DNA of 64,000 nucleotides from Candidatus Lachnoclostridium pullistercoris (lineage in GTDB: Bacteria > Bacillota > Clostridia > Lachnospirales > Lachnospiraceae), in the NCBI GenBank assembly GCA_019119775.1, contig DWWL01000044.1:49912-113911 (forward strand), written 5' to 3'. Positions 9,752-18,224 of this stretch are shown piece after piece (positions within the stretch are counted from its first letter, which is position 1; the number at the start of each line of letters is the position of its first letter). The notes below the pieces were generated by a model, which saw only the letters and a program-made list of their open reading frames with translations, made no database searches and was not told the origin of the DNA. The position numbers and the translations under genes were made by a program.

Positions 9752-10996
9752 CTACGGCCTTACCTGTCCGTCGCCGCAGATCACATATTTGATGGTAGTC
9801 AGCTCCCTAAGACCCATGGGCCCCCTGGCGTGGAGCTTCTGGGTGCTGATGCCGATCTCCGCCCCGAAGCCGAACTCCGCCCCGTCGGTAAAGCGGGTGG
9901 AGGCGTTGACGTACACTGCCGCAGAGTCGATCTCGTCCAGGAACCGCTTGGCGTTTGCATAATCTTTCGTGATGATGGCCTCGGAATGGCCGGTGCTGTA
10001 GCGGTTGATGTGGTCGATGGCCTCGTCCAGGCTGTCCACCAGCTTGACGGAGAGGATGTAGTCCAGATATTCCGTTCCCCAGTCCTCCTCAGCGGCAGGA
10101 ACGATCCCCTCTGCCAGGCGGCAGCTCTCCTCGTCCCCCCGGATCTCCACCTGCTTCTCATCCAGCTTCTTTTTTAACAGAGGGAGAAATTCCGCCGCAA
10201 TGCTTCTGTGGACCACCAGGGATTCACAGGCGTTGCAGACCCCGATCCTCTGGGTCTTGGCGTTGTAGATGATATCCAGGGCCATCTGGAAATCGGCGGA
10301 GGCATCCACGTAAATGTGGCAGTTGCCGGTTCCCGTCTCGATGACGGGCACAGTGCTGTTCTCCACCACCGTGCGGATCAGCCCGGCGCTTCCCCTGGGG
10401 ATGAGCACGTCCAGGTAGCCGTTTAAGCGCATCAGTTCTCTCGCACTCTCCCTGCCCGTGTCGGAGATCAGCTGCACGGCATCCTCCGGCAGACCGGCGC
10501 TCTTAAGTCCCTCTCTGATGGCCTTCACAATGGCCAGATTGGACTGGATGGCATCGCTTCCGCCCTTTAAGATCACTGCGTTTCCCGACTTGAAGCAGAG
10601 GCCGAAGGCGTCTGCCGTCACGTTGGGGCGGGCCTCATAGATGATGCCGATGACCCCCAGGGGAACTCTCTTCTTCCCGATGAGCAGGCCGTTGGGGCGG
10701 CGCTTCATGGATTCCACCTCCCCGATGGGGTCCTCCAAGGCTGCCACACTTTTAAATCCATCCGCCATGGCCTCCACCCGGGAGGCGGTCAGGCGCAGGC
10801 GGTCCACCATGCCGGGCTTCATCCCCCTGGCCTCCGCCTCCCTCACATCCGCCTCATTGGCCTCCAGAATCTGTCTCTGGCTGGCGGACAAAGCGTCAGC
10901 CGCCGCCAAAAGACCCCTGTTTTTTTCCTCCTGTCCCAGTTTTCCCATCAGACGGGACACTTTCTTTGCCTTTGCTCCCATTTCTGTCAGATTCAT
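9752..10996 (-). CDS. proA: Gamma-glutamyl phosphate reductase
   Basis: A 414-residue NADPH-dependent enzyme that reduces L-glutamyl-5-phosphate to the semialdehyde, the second step of proline synthesis. It has the full ProA length of the aldehyde dehydrogenase superfamily. Visible blocks are the N-terminal KAKKVSR region, [17 protein letters not shown] near residue 132, the active-site Cys in [11 protein letters not shown] near 252, and the C-terminal [30 protein letters not shown] region. Its ATG overlaps the preceding gene by four bases, so translation is probably coupled. The proB partner is three genes upstream in the same operon. Confidence 0.97.
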   Translation of the reverse strand: MNLTEMGAKAKKVSRLMGKLGQEEKNRGLLAAADALSASQRQILEANEADVREAEARGMKPGMVDRLRLTASRVEAMADGFKSVAALEDPIGEVESMKRRPNGLLIGKKRVPLGVIGIIYEARPNVTADAFGLCFKSGNAVILKGGSDAIQSNLAIVKAIREGLKSAGLPEDAVQLISDTGRESARELMRLNGYLDVLIPRGSAGLIRTVVENSTVPVIETGTGNCHIYVDASADFQMALDIIYNAKTQRIGVCNACESLVVHRSIAAEFLPLLKKKLDEKQVEIRGDEESCRLAEGIVPAAEEDWGTEYLDYILSVKLVDSLDEAIDHINRYSTGHSEAIITKDYANAKRFLDEIDSAAVYVNASTRFTDGAEFGFGAEIGISTQKLHARGPMGLRELTTIKYVICGDGQVRP

Positions 10997-11607
10997 ATCA
11001 AATTCCCCTTTCTCCTCGCGGCAGTCCCAAAGCTGTCTTCTTTTTTCCCGTTTTCCAAAGTGCGGCCGCAGTCATGGATCTGTTTTTCCGTGACCACCCA
11101 GTCCATCCTTCTGTCATGGGCCTCCAGCCTCAAAGGCTCTGTGACCTGAAACTCAAAGCAGAAGCCCACTGCCGGGTGGTCCGGCTCTCTGTCAAAAAAT
11201 CGGTCGTAAAAACCGGCGCCGTAGCCGGCCCGGCCTCCTTCCCGGTCAAACGCCAGGCCCGGAGTCACCACAGGGGCGTCCGGCCAGTACACCGGCTCGC
11301 CGCAGCGCGGCTCCCGGATCCCCATGCTCCCCGGCAGAAGGTCCTCCATCTCCGCCTCGTAAAAGGCGATGTCCTTTCCCTCCACCCGGGGAAATGCCAC
11401 CCGCACTCCCGCTTTTTTCAGAAGCTTTGCCAACGGACCGGTCCCCATCTCAGAGGGAAGGTCCGCATAGCAGAGCACTTTTTCGCAGCCGGCCAGCAGG
11501 CGCAGCGCCTGGTTTGCCGCCGCCAGACTCTTTTCTTCCTTTTCCTCCGGCGTCAGGCGGCTCCTTAAAGAGCGGATCCTGGCCCGCGCTTCATCCTTTT
11601 CCAGCAT
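10993..11607 (-). CDS. 5-formyltetrahydrofolate cyclo-ligase
   Basis: A 204-residue ATP-dependent enzyme converting 5-formyl-THF to 5,10-methenyl-THF, recycling an inhibitory folate. The family pattern is seen in an N-terminal basic helix ([11 protein letters not shown]), the [14 protein letters not shown] segment, the conserved [25 protein letters not shown] loop for ATP and substrate, and a C-terminal [11 protein letters not shown] segment. It overlaps proA by four bases. Placement inside a proline operon is not functionally obvious and may only reflect shared housekeeping expression. Confidence 0.93.
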   Translation of the reverse strand: MLEKDEARARIRSLRSRLTPEEKEEKSLAAANQALRLLAGCEKVLCYADLPSEMGTGPLAKLLKKAGVRVAFPRVEGKDIAFYEAEMEDLLPGSMGIREPRCGEPVYWPDAPVVTPGLAFDREGGRAGYGAGFYDRFFDREPDHPAVGFCFEFQVTEPLRLEAHDRRMDWVVTEKQIHDCGRTLENGKKEDSFGTAARRKGNLI

Positions 11608-11662
11608 ATGATACGTCCTTTGCTTTTTACAGGCTCATTGCTTTTTATCGATCCTTTGCCCT

Positions 11663-11884
11663 TTATACGTCTTTTATCCCGCCAAACTTCCTGCCCAGGT
11701 CGGTGACGGACCCGTCCTTTTCCACGATGGAAATGTTGTTTAAATGGCCTCTCAGGCTTTCCCGGATGGCGGTGACGTACTCTTTGCGCAGTCTGGCCTG
11801 CTCCTCCTTCTCTTCCTCGGTCAGTCCCACGGACTGGGACTTGTGGTACAGTGTGTTGATGCGGTCAATGTCTTCCTGTCTCAT
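11663..11884 (-). CDS. DUF896 small protein (YnzC-like)
   Basis: A 73-residue helical protein of the DUF896 family, found across Firmicutes and named after B. subtilis YnzC. The N-terminal RINTLYHKSQSVGLTEEEKEEQARLRKEYV forms the characteristic helix-turn-helix hairpin, followed by REXXRGHLNNISIV. No biochemical function is established. It is 27 bases downstream of proB and in the same transcription unit. Confidence 0.9.
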   Translation of the reverse strand: MRQEDIDRINTLYHKSQSVGLTEEEKEEQARLRKEYVTAIRESLRGHLNNISIVEKDGSVTDLGRKFGGIKDV

Positions 11885-11911
11885 GATCCCTTCCTCCTTC
11901 TCTCCCTGACG

Positions 11912-12766
11912 TCAATATTCATTGGTAATATAATGGATCAGGTCAAAATCCAGATTTTCGTGGGCGAGGAAGAGGGTTCCCTTTTCCTCCCCGGCCACAA
12001 TATCCTCCACGATCTCCACGGAATCGCCGTTGGCGATGACCATGTCCGATCCGGCGTCGGTGGCGATCCTGGCCGCGGCCAGCTTGGCTGCCATGCCGCC
12101 GGTCCCCACGTCGCTCCCCGTGGTGCTCTTTCCCATCTGCATCAGCTCGGGCGTGATCCACTCCACCAGGCTGATAAATCTGGCGTCCGGGTGGGTCTTG
12201 GGATCGTCTGAGTACAAGCCGTCGATATCTGAGAGCAGGATCAGCAGATCTGCCCCGATCAGGGCCGCCACGATGGCGGAGAGACGGTCATTGTCGCCGA
12301 ACTGGATCTCGTGGGTGGATACAGTGTCGTTTTCATTGACGATGGGGATGGTCCCCAGCTTTAACAGCTCGTCAAATGTATTCTGCGCATTGTAGCGGGA
12401 ATCGTCCACGATGATGGTATTCTTTGTGAGCAGCACCTGGGCGGCCGTCTGGTTGTACTCGGAAAACAGCTTCTGGTAAACCATCATCAGACGGGCCTGG
12501 CCAACGGCGGCGTACGCCTGCTTTTCCGACACGGTCTCCGGCTTTTTGCGGTTTCCCAGGGCCTGCCGCCCCGCGGCGATGGCGCCGGAGGACACCAGCA
12601 CCACCTCTTTTCCCTGGCCCTTCAGATCGCTGATGACCCGCACCAGCTTTTCAATCTTCATCAGATTTAAATCCCCTGTCTCCCTGTGGGTCAGAGAGGA
12701 GGAGCCGATTTTGATCACAATCCTCTTTTTGTCTTTTAAATGCTCTTTTCTCATGTCTTTGTTCAT
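11912..12766 (-). CDS. proB: Glutamate 5-kinase without PUA domain
   Basis: A 284-residue amino-acid kinase that phosphorylates L-glutamate with ATP, the first and normally proline-inhibited step of proline synthesis. The kinase fold is visible as VIKIGSSSLT near residue 17, VSSGAIAAGR near 58, the ENDTVS segment near 155 and GTGGMAAKL near 220. The C-terminal PUA domain of the E. coli enzyme (about 367 residues) is absent, and the protein ends soon after the kinase domain. Its ATG overlaps the preceding oxidoreductase stop by four bases. Feedback control may differ from PUA-containing enzymes. Confidence 0.95.
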   Translation of the reverse strand: MNKDMRKEHLKDKKRIVIKIGSSSLTHRETGDLNLMKIEKLVRVISDLKGQGKEVVLVSSGAIAAGRQALGNRKKPETVSEKQAYAAVGQARLMMVYQKLFSEYNQTAAQVLLTKNTIIVDDSRYNAQNTFDELLKLGTIPIVNENDTVSTHEIQFGDNDRLSAIVAALIGADLLILLSDIDGLYSDDPKTHPDARFISLVEWITPELMQMGKSTTGSDVGTGGMAAKLAAARIATDAGSDMVIANGDSVEIVEDIVAGEEKGTLFLAHENLDFDLIHYITNEY

Positions 12767-14397
12767 GGATTCTCCTTTTTCGCGCTGTCCGCGCCGCAGA
12801 TTTCTTCCGGAAGGGCGTAGCGGGATGCGATCTCCTCCGCCACCCGTATGCCGTCCATGGCGGCGGAAGTGATGCCGCCCGCATATCCGGCCCCCTCCCC
12901 GCAGGGATAAAGGCCGGCCAGACTGCTGCTCTCCAGCCGTTCGTTTCTGGGGATCCGCACCGGTGAGGAAGTGCGGCTCTCCACGCCGGCAAAAATGGCG
13001 TCCTCCCGGTCAAAGCCGCGGATCTTTCTGCCGAACGCCTCCACGCCCTCGATCAAAGCCTCTGAAAGCTCTTCCGGCAGAAGCTCCCTTAAGTTGGCAA
13101 ACGCCCAGTCTCCCTTCATCTGGGGCTCCACTTCCCCGAAGGCAGTGCTCTCTTTCCCCTCCCGGAAATCACCGAACAGCTGCACCGGGATCTTTCCGCC
13201 GCCCAGGCGGTAGGCCCGTTCCTCCAGCCGCCGCTGGAATTCCACGCCGGCCAGAGGGCCTTCTCCCCCGAAATCCTCCGGGGTGACGGTGACGATCAGG
13301 GCGCTGTTGGCATTTCTGCCGTCTCTGGCGTGGTCGCTCATGCCGTTTACCGCCAGCCGCCCGGCCTCCGAGGAGGCGTTGACCACATATCCCCCCGGGC
13401 ACATGCAGAAGGAGTAAACGCCGCGGCCTCCCGCCGTCTGGTGGGTCAGCTTGTAGCTGGCCGGCTCCAGAAGTTTTGCTCCCTTCTCCCCGTACTGGGA
13501 AATGTCAATCATCCGCTGGGGATGCTGGATCCGCAGCCCCACAGCAAACGGCTTGGCCTCCATGGCAATGCCCAGGCCCTCCAGCACCCGGAAGGTATCC
13601 CTGGCGCTGTGACCCACGGCCAGCACCGCCGCCTGGGCCGGGATGACCTCCCCGCTTTCCAAAACCACTCCCGTCAGACGGCCGTCTGACATTTTAAGCC
13701 CTGTCACCAGGCTGGAAAAGCGCACCTGACCGCCCAGGCGGATGATTTCCTCCCGGATGGCCCGGACGACGCCCGCCAGAACGTCCGTTCCGATATGGGG
13801 CTTTGCCTGGTAGACGATGGCCGGGTCCGCCCCTAACTGGGCGAAGGTCTTTAAAACCATCTGATTCCTGCCGGTCTTATCCTTCACCAGGGTGTTCAGC
13901 TTTCCGTCGGAGAAGGTTCCCGCTCCCCCCTCTCCAAACTGAACGTTGGAATTGGGGTCCAGCGCTCCTCCCGCCCAGAAGGCGGCCACCTTTTTCGTCC
14001 TCTCCTCCACCGGCTCTCCCCGCTCCAGAATCAGAGGGCGGTAGCCGGCCCTGGCCAGCATCAGGCCGCAGAACAGGCCGGCCGGCCCTTCCCCGATGAT
14101 GACCGGCGGGGTTTTTAAGGGCTCTTTTCCCGGATCCGGGAAACGGTATGGCGTCTCGCGGCAGAGGGACACATTCTGGCTTTTTGCCCGTCTGACCGTC
14201 TGTTCCTCCCGCTCCGTCTCCACATCTATCGCATAAATATACAAAATATCTTCTTTTTTTCTGGCGTCCACCGACTGGCGCACGATCCGCCAGCTTTTGA
14301 CGGCGGACATGGAAATCCGCAGCGTCTTCTCGATCTTTCGCTCCAGATCCTCCCTGGTGTGGGTCACCGGGAGCTTCAGCTGATTAATCCGAATCAT
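12763..14397 (-). CDS. FAD-dependent dehydrogenase (NAD(P)/FAD oxidoreductase)
   Basis: A 544-residue protein from the ATG at 14397. I prefer this start because it overlaps the upstream stop as ATGA, and the 29 residues further upstream look non-native. An N-terminal region of about 90 residues (basic, with YIYAIDVETE) precedes the Rossmann site GEGPAGLFCGLMLARAGYRPLILERG near residue 105. Later blocks are GGAGTFSDGKL, AVGHSARDTF and a C-terminal PCGEGAGYAGGITSAAMDG. This matches a widespread family of predicted flavoprotein dehydrogenases of unknown substrate. It probably forms a functional pair with the flavoprotein directly upstream. Confidence 0.85.
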   Translation of the reverse strand: MIRINQLKLPVTHTREDLERKIEKTLRISMSAVKSWRIVRQSVDARKKEDILYIYAIDVETEREEQTVRRAKSQNVSLCRETPYRFPDPGKEPLKTPPVIIGEGPAGLFCGLMLARAGYRPLILERGEPVEERTKKVAAFWAGGALDPNSNVQFGEGGAGTFSDGKLNTLVKDKTGRNQMVLKTFAQLGADPAIVYQAKPHIGTDVLAGVVRAIREEIIRLGGQVRFSSLVTGLKMSDGRLTGVVLESGEVIPAQAAVLAVGHSARDTFRVLEGLGIAMEAKPFAVGLRIQHPQRMIDISQYGEKGAKLLEPASYKLTHQTAGGRGVYSFCMCPGGYVVNASSEAGRLAVNGMSDHARDGRNANSALIVTVTPEDFGGEGPLAGVEFQRRLEERAYRLGGGKIPVQLFGDFREGKESTAFGEVEPQMKGDWAFANLRELLPEELSEALIEGVEAFGRKIRGFDREDAIFAGVESRTSSPVRIPRNERLESSSLAGLYPCGEGAGYAGGITSAAMDGIRVAEEIASRYALPEEICGADSAKKENP

Positions 14398-15839
14398 AAA
14401 TGTTCCTCCACTGAGGCGGGGGATTCCCGCCTGATCTGTGCGGCCGCGCTCCTCCCGGCCAGGATGCCGGTGGACCAGGCCCACTGCAGATTGTAGCCGC
14501 CGCAGATCCCGTCCGCGTCCAGAAGTTCTCCGGTGAGGTAGAGGCCGGGATGGAGCTTTGACTCCATGGTCGTCCTCTCCACCTGCTCCAGAAGGACTCC
14601 TCCGCAGCAGATCTGAGCCTGCTCAAAGGATTTCGTCCCGGAAACCTCCGCCGGAAAGCCTTTGATCTGGTCCGCCAGCCTCTCCAGCTTCCGGTCCGGG
14701 ATCTGCCCCGCCTGGTCTGTAAGTGAAATGCCCGCCGCCGACAAAAGGACGCAGCCCAGCTTTCCCGCAAACAGGCCGGAAAGGAACTGTTCTCCCGTCC
14801 GGTAGGACAGCCGGTCCCGCCGTCTCTGGAGGAAGGAGAGCACCTCCTCCCTCGTCTGCCCCGGCAGCAGATCCAGCTTTGCCTCTGTCTTTCTGCCCTC
14901 GTGCAGGGCCGAGGAGGCAAAGCGGCTGACCTGAAAGACCGGGATCCCTGAGATCCCGTAGTCTGTCAGCTGCACCTCTCCCCGGTCACAGGCCGCCGCC
15001 TTCCCGTCCACGAGAAGGCTCACCTCCGCCTCCGTGCGGATCCCGGCCAGCTGCCGGAACACCCGGCCTCTGCAGACCAGCTGCACCAGGGCCGGAAGGG
15101 GATCAGCCACACGGTGTCCCAGGCTCTCCGCCAGCCCATAGCCGCTTCCGTCCGAGCCGGTGGCCGGGGCCGCCTTCGAGCCTGCGGAGAGAATCAGGCA
15201 GCGGCCGCGGTAGCGGCGCGCCGCTTTTTTTCCGGCTGTTCCGGCGGCCTCCGCGGCCTTTCCGGCAGCTCCTGCGGCTTTTCCGCCGGCTCTCGCAGTC
15301 TTTCCGCCTGTCTTTCCGTCTGCTCCCGCAGCCTTTCCGCCGGCTTCCAGGGCTTTCCCGCCGGCTCCTGATTCCTTCCTGCCCGTCTCCGCAGCCTCCA
15401 CCAGAAACCCGCCGGCTCCTGATTCCGGCCCTTCCGGCCGGATGCTCTCCGCCCGGACTCCGCAGACGATCTCAACCCCAAGATGCTCCGCCTCCAGGAT
15501 CAGGGCTTCCGCCACGGCGGAAGCCTGGTCCGACCGCGGGTATACGTATCCGTTCCTGTCCTTTGTCGGGATCCCCAGATCTCCAAACCACGCCAGGGTC
15601 TCCTTCACAGAGACAGTTTCCAGGACCGAGGCGATAAATCCCGGATCTCCGCCGCGGTAGCAGGTCTCCGGGTCCATATGCAGATTGGTCAGGTTGCAGC
15701 GGCCGTTTCCCGTCACCAGGATCTTTTTGGCCGGCCGCTCCTTCTGCTCTAAAACTGTCACGGAGCAGCCGCCCCTGGCCGCCTCTATGGCAGCCGCCAG
15801 GCCCGACGCTCCGCCGCCGATGATCAGCACATCACTCAT
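14394..15839 (-). CDS. HI0933-family flavoprotein with repeat insertion
   Basis: A 481-residue NAD(P)/FAD-dependent oxidoreductase of the HI0933/BaiN type. The ATG at 15839 follows AGGAGGAGAACGC and begins the dinucleotide fold MSDVLIIGGGASGLAAAIEAARGG. The motif ILVTGNGRCNLTN near residue 47 and the C-terminal TGELLDADGICGGYNLQWAWSTG are family hallmarks. Between about residues 143 and 208 sits a low-complexity run built from repeats like AGGKA and AAGAAGKA, absent from the family core, which looks like an expanded surface loop. The substrate is unknown. Confidence 0.85.
   Translation of the reverse strand: MSDVLIIGGGASGLAAAIEAARGGCSVTVLEQKERPAKKILVTGNGRCNLTNLHMDPETCYRGGDPGFIASVLETVSVKETLAWFGDLGIPTKDRNGYVYPRSDQASAVAEALILEAEHLGVEIVCGVRAESIRPEGPESGAGGFLVEAAETGRKESGAGGKALEAGGKAAGADGKTGGKTARAGGKAAGAAGKAAEAAGTAGKKAARRYRGRCLILSAGSKAAPATGSDGSGYGLAESLGHRVADPLPALVQLVCRGRVFRQLAGIRTEAEVSLLVDGKAAACDRGEVQLTDYGISGIPVFQVSRFASSALHEGRKTEAKLDLLPGQTREEVLSFLQRRRDRLSYRTGEQFLSGLFAGKLGCVLLSAAGISLTDQAGQIPDRKLERLADQIKGFPAEVSGTKSFEQAQICCGGVLLEQVERTTMESKLHPGLYLTGELLDADGICGGYNLQWAWSTGILAGRSAAAQIRRESPASVEEHL
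15219..15412 (-). repeat. In-frame low-complexity repeat inside the HI0933-type gene
   Basis: DNA of this stretch is a degenerate array of roughly 15-base units around the coding motif GCC GGN GGA AAG GCN, giving Ala-Gly-Gly-Lys-Ala type repeats. The frame is kept throughout. It is probably a slipped-strand expansion of a surface loop. Confidence 0.7.
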
Positions 15840-15885
15840 GCGTTCTCCTCCTGTCATGACGCGCGCCTTCCGCGCCCGCACTTTT

Positions 15886-15922
15886 TTTATTTAACGAGAA
15901 ACTTTGTTCCCTGTTAAATAAA
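15886..15922. other. 10-base inverted repeat upstream of the flavoprotein operon
   Basis: TTTATTTAAC (15886-15895) and GTTAAATAAA (15913-15922) are perfectly complementary with a 17-base spacer. It sits between the dispersed repeat and the first gene of the proline operon, and may be an operator or part of the repeat unit. Confidence 0.45.
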
Positions 15923-16013
15923 AACGCTCCGCAGAGACCGCACTGCGGCGGAAAGGAAAATGCCGCTTTCGCGACCCGCCGCAGGCGGAAAATCCTGCGG
16001 AGCAGGATTCTTT
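15920..16013 (+). repeat. Dispersed GC-rich intergenic repeat, copy A
   Basis: This copy joins the two portions seen separately elsewhere. Its first half, with the core CTGCGGCGGAAAGGAAAATG, matches the reverse complement of 46616-46683. Its second half, CCGCCGCAGGCGGAAAATCC and on, matches the reverse complement of 37481-37525. It contains internal short palindromes such as AATCCTGC with GCAGGATT. It lies between the L,D-transpeptidase stop and the flavoprotein operon. Confidence 0.75.
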
Positions 16014-16064
16014 CCTGCACGGGAAAAAGCCGGCGGCTGTTTCTCCGGCTTTCTCCCATCCTGC

Positions 16065-17468
16065 CTAGCTGTGACAGATGACAGGTACATTTTTGTATAA
16101 ATAATCATAAAGCTCCTTCACTTTTGACGGCGGCAGGTTCACGCAGCCGTGGGAACCGTTGGTCTTATAGATGGTCCCGCCGAAGCTGCTTCTCCAGTCC
16201 GCGTCGTGAAGTCCGATGCCGCCGTTAAAGGGCATCCAGTATTTGACCGGGCTCTCGTACTCGTAAGTTCCGTCCGCCCGCTTGGCTCCCCGCAGCACCT
16301 TGTCCTGCTGCTTGTAGTAAAGGCCGTAGATTCCGTCCGGGGTGCCGTAGTTCTTCGACAGATTTCCCGTCACGCAGGGGGCGTCCCACACCAGGCTGCC
16401 GTCCTTGTAAAAATAGACGTGCTGACCGGCAATGTCCACCTCCACATATGTATTTCCGTAATCGCTGCCGTCATGGCTGGCCCCGCGGGAGGAGTAAACC
16501 GGCTCCCGGACCGTGCTCTCCCCGGCCTGCACCGCGGCGATGAGAGCGTCCGTCTCTGCCGCCTGGTCGATCTTCCAGCCGTAAGGGCCGGTCAGAGTGA
16601 CGTCCGTTCCCCTGGTGGTATGGAAGGTCCTCGCCGTCTGCGCCGTGTCGTGCTCTGCGGCCAGGCCCGCCACAAAAGCAGCCGCCTGATCCCGGTTCAC
16701 GCTCACAGTGCCGTCAGCTCCCGCGGACAGCCAGCCGGCGGTCTCCGTCCCCGGCAGAACGACAGACTGGCTGCCGAACTGGTAGGTGATCTCTGCGGAG
16801 GCGCTCTTATTCATGGCGTCCCTCAGGGCGATGAGGGCAGGGTCATCCGCTCTCACCGTGATCTCTTTATAGCAGCCGGCTGCCTCCAGATCCAGGGAGG
16901 CTTCTCCCCTTGCCAGAGCATCCTTCACCGCCGCCGTCAGCTTCTCCAGATCCAGCTGCGTCCCTTCCGTCTCCGGGATGATGACGAAACCTTTCTCCTC
17001 ATCCCAGGGAGCGATGGAGGCATCCGACGTGGGCGAGGCCCCCGTTACCTGGGGCAGGGCCGCCAGACGCTCCGCCAGAGCGTTCTCATCATAAACTGCC
17101 GTCATAGAAACCTGGTAGCGGTTGTCCGCCGACGGGCCGCTTGGGCGGCCGGCGGCGTTTTCCCGGTCAAGGATCTCCTCCAGGCTGCCGGTCTCCGCCT
17201 CCACCCGGTATCCGATGTCCGTCCCCAGCACCTGGGACTCCGCATCATTTTTCCCCAGGATCCTGAGAGTGTAGGAGCTGTTGTAAAAAGACTCCACCCG
17301 GCTCTTTGCCTCCTCCGGCGTCAGCCCGGCCACTCCCACGCTGTTGATCTTTGTTCCGGAAACGTAAGTTCCCGTATTCTCCTCTGCATGGACCGCCGCC
17401 GCGCCTCCCACTGTCAGGAGCGCGCACAAAAGGGCAGTCAGCCATCGTTTTGCAGAAAAATGCTTCAT
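16065..17468 (-). CDS. L,D-transpeptidase with peptidoglycan-binding domain
   Basis: A 467-residue secreted enzyme that makes 3-3 cross-links or attaches proteins in peptidoglycan. The start at 17468 (MKHFSAKRW) follows AAAGGA by 6 bases. The signal peptide reaches about residue 28 (VHAEE). The N-terminal part carries a PG_binding_4-type repeat (LTPEEAKSRVESF), as in VanW-associated proteins. The C-terminal YkuD domain starts near residue 340 (YVEVDIAGQHVYFY) and has the catalytic motif HDADWR followed by SHGCVNLPPS, Cys being the nucleophile. It has its own promoter at 17508-17536 and probably acts on the outer membrane face. Confidence 0.93.
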   Translation of the reverse strand: MKHFSAKRWLTALLCALLTVGGAAAVHAEENTGTYVSGTKINSVGVAGLTPEEAKSRVESFYNSSYTLRILGKNDAESQVLGTDIGYRVEAETGSLEEILDRENAAGRPSGPSADNRYQVSMTAVYDENALAERLAALPQVTGASPTSDASIAPWDEEKGFVIIPETEGTQLDLEKLTAAVKDALARGEASLDLEAAGCYKEITVRADDPALIALRDAMNKSASAEITYQFGSQSVVLPGTETAGWLSAGADGTVSVNRDQAAAFVAGLAAEHDTAQTARTFHTTRGTDVTLTGPYGWKIDQAAETDALIAAVQAGESTVREPVYSSRGASHDGSDYGNTYVEVDIAGQHVYFYKDGSLVWDAPCVTGNLSKNYGTPDGIYGLYYKQQDKVLRGAKRADGTYEYESPVKYWMPFNGGIGLHDADWRSSFGGTIYKTNGSHGCVNLPPSKVKELYDYLYKNVPVICHS

Positions 17469-17507
17469 ATTCATTCCTTTCTGTCCCGTTTTTAGGGTTA
17501 CGGAATC

Positions 17508-17536
17508 AGTATAGACGATATGAAACCATTCGTCAA
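17508..17536 (-). promoter_or_regulatory. Promoter of the L,D-transpeptidase gene
   Basis: TTGACG (17531-17536) and TATACT (17508-17513) on the minus strand with a 17-base spacer, 40 bases before the start codon. Confidence 0.7.
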
Positions 17537-17620
17537 CTGCTCAAACAGCCGATGAAGCGCCCGCCCCCGGAAGAACGTTTTCCCGGCCTGGCCTCCGCCC
17601 GGCCTTTTTCCTGCCCAGCC

Positions 17621-18013
17621 TCAGCTGGTGTAGGACTCCAGGTAGTTGAAGATATCCAGCATGGAGGAAAACCAGATGCCGGCCCGCAGTTTCTCCTGCT
17701 CCGATTCCGGGAAATCGGACACAGGCACATGGGTGTACATGCACACCTGGTCCCCGTCCCTGGGAAACACCAGCAGAAAACCGTCCTCCACCACCAGATA
17801 GTAGCGGTTTTCCAGATCCTGATTGGCAGCCGGGGCCGTCTCCTCCCCGCTCTCCTCCGCCGCAAAAGGCGCCGGAACCGTCTCCGTAGCCAGGACCGTG
17901 CCTGGAACCGCCTCCTCCCGCCTCACGCTGCTTCGCGTCACTCCGTATCCCACGGCCAGGCAGAGGGCGCTGACTGCCAGAAACAGCAGCAGGCAGTACA
18001 GATATTTTTTCAT
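17621..18013 (-). CDS. Small membrane-anchored protein, BofC-like C-terminal region
   Basis: A 130-residue protein. The ATG at 18013 follows AGGAGGAGTGACATCC and starts an uncleaved signal-anchor (KKYLYCLLLFLAVSALCLAVGYG). A disordered Ala/Glu/Pro/Thr-rich linker runs to about residue 65, then a compact domain with YYLVVEDGFLLVFPRDG and a C-terminal acidic helix ending in FNYLESYTS. This C-terminal pattern recalls BofC-type forespore regulators and uncharacterised Lachnospiraceae proteins. Function is not known. It stands alone between the fucO terminator and the L,D-transpeptidase. Confidence 0.7.
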   Translation of the reverse strand: MKKYLYCLLLFLAVSALCLAVGYGVTRSSVRREEAVPGTVLATETVPAPFAAEESGEETAPAANQDLENRYYLVVEDGFLLVFPRDGDQVCMYTHVPVSDFPESEQEKLRAGIWFSSMLDIFNYLESYTS

Positions 18014-18138
18014 GGATGTCACTCCTCCTTCTGCCATAGGATGTACCATTTTCAGGAAAATTATGCAGCGCGGTCCTTAAGGGGCGTTCTGACTGACAGA
18101 GAGCGGAATTCCCCGCAGAGTAAAAATACCTGTAAAGC

Positions 18139-18178
18139 AAAAATACCGGAGCCGGCGAAACAGCCCGCCGGCTCCGGT
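18139..18178 (-). terminator. Terminator of fucO
   Basis: ACCGGAGCCGGCG (18145-18157) and CGCCGGCTCCGGT (18166-18178) form a perfect 13-base stem with an 8-base loop, followed on the minus strand by ATTTTTGC. It starts 47 bases after the fucO stop. Confidence 0.85.
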
Positions 18179-18224
18179 ACAGGACGGGAAAGAATCTTTT
18201 CCCGATCCGATGCTTTTTCTGTTT

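Noticed and set aside
16149..17495. Long open frame opposite the L,D-transpeptidase gene
   Set aside because: It mirrors the L,D-transpeptidase codons and has no recognisable domain or start context.
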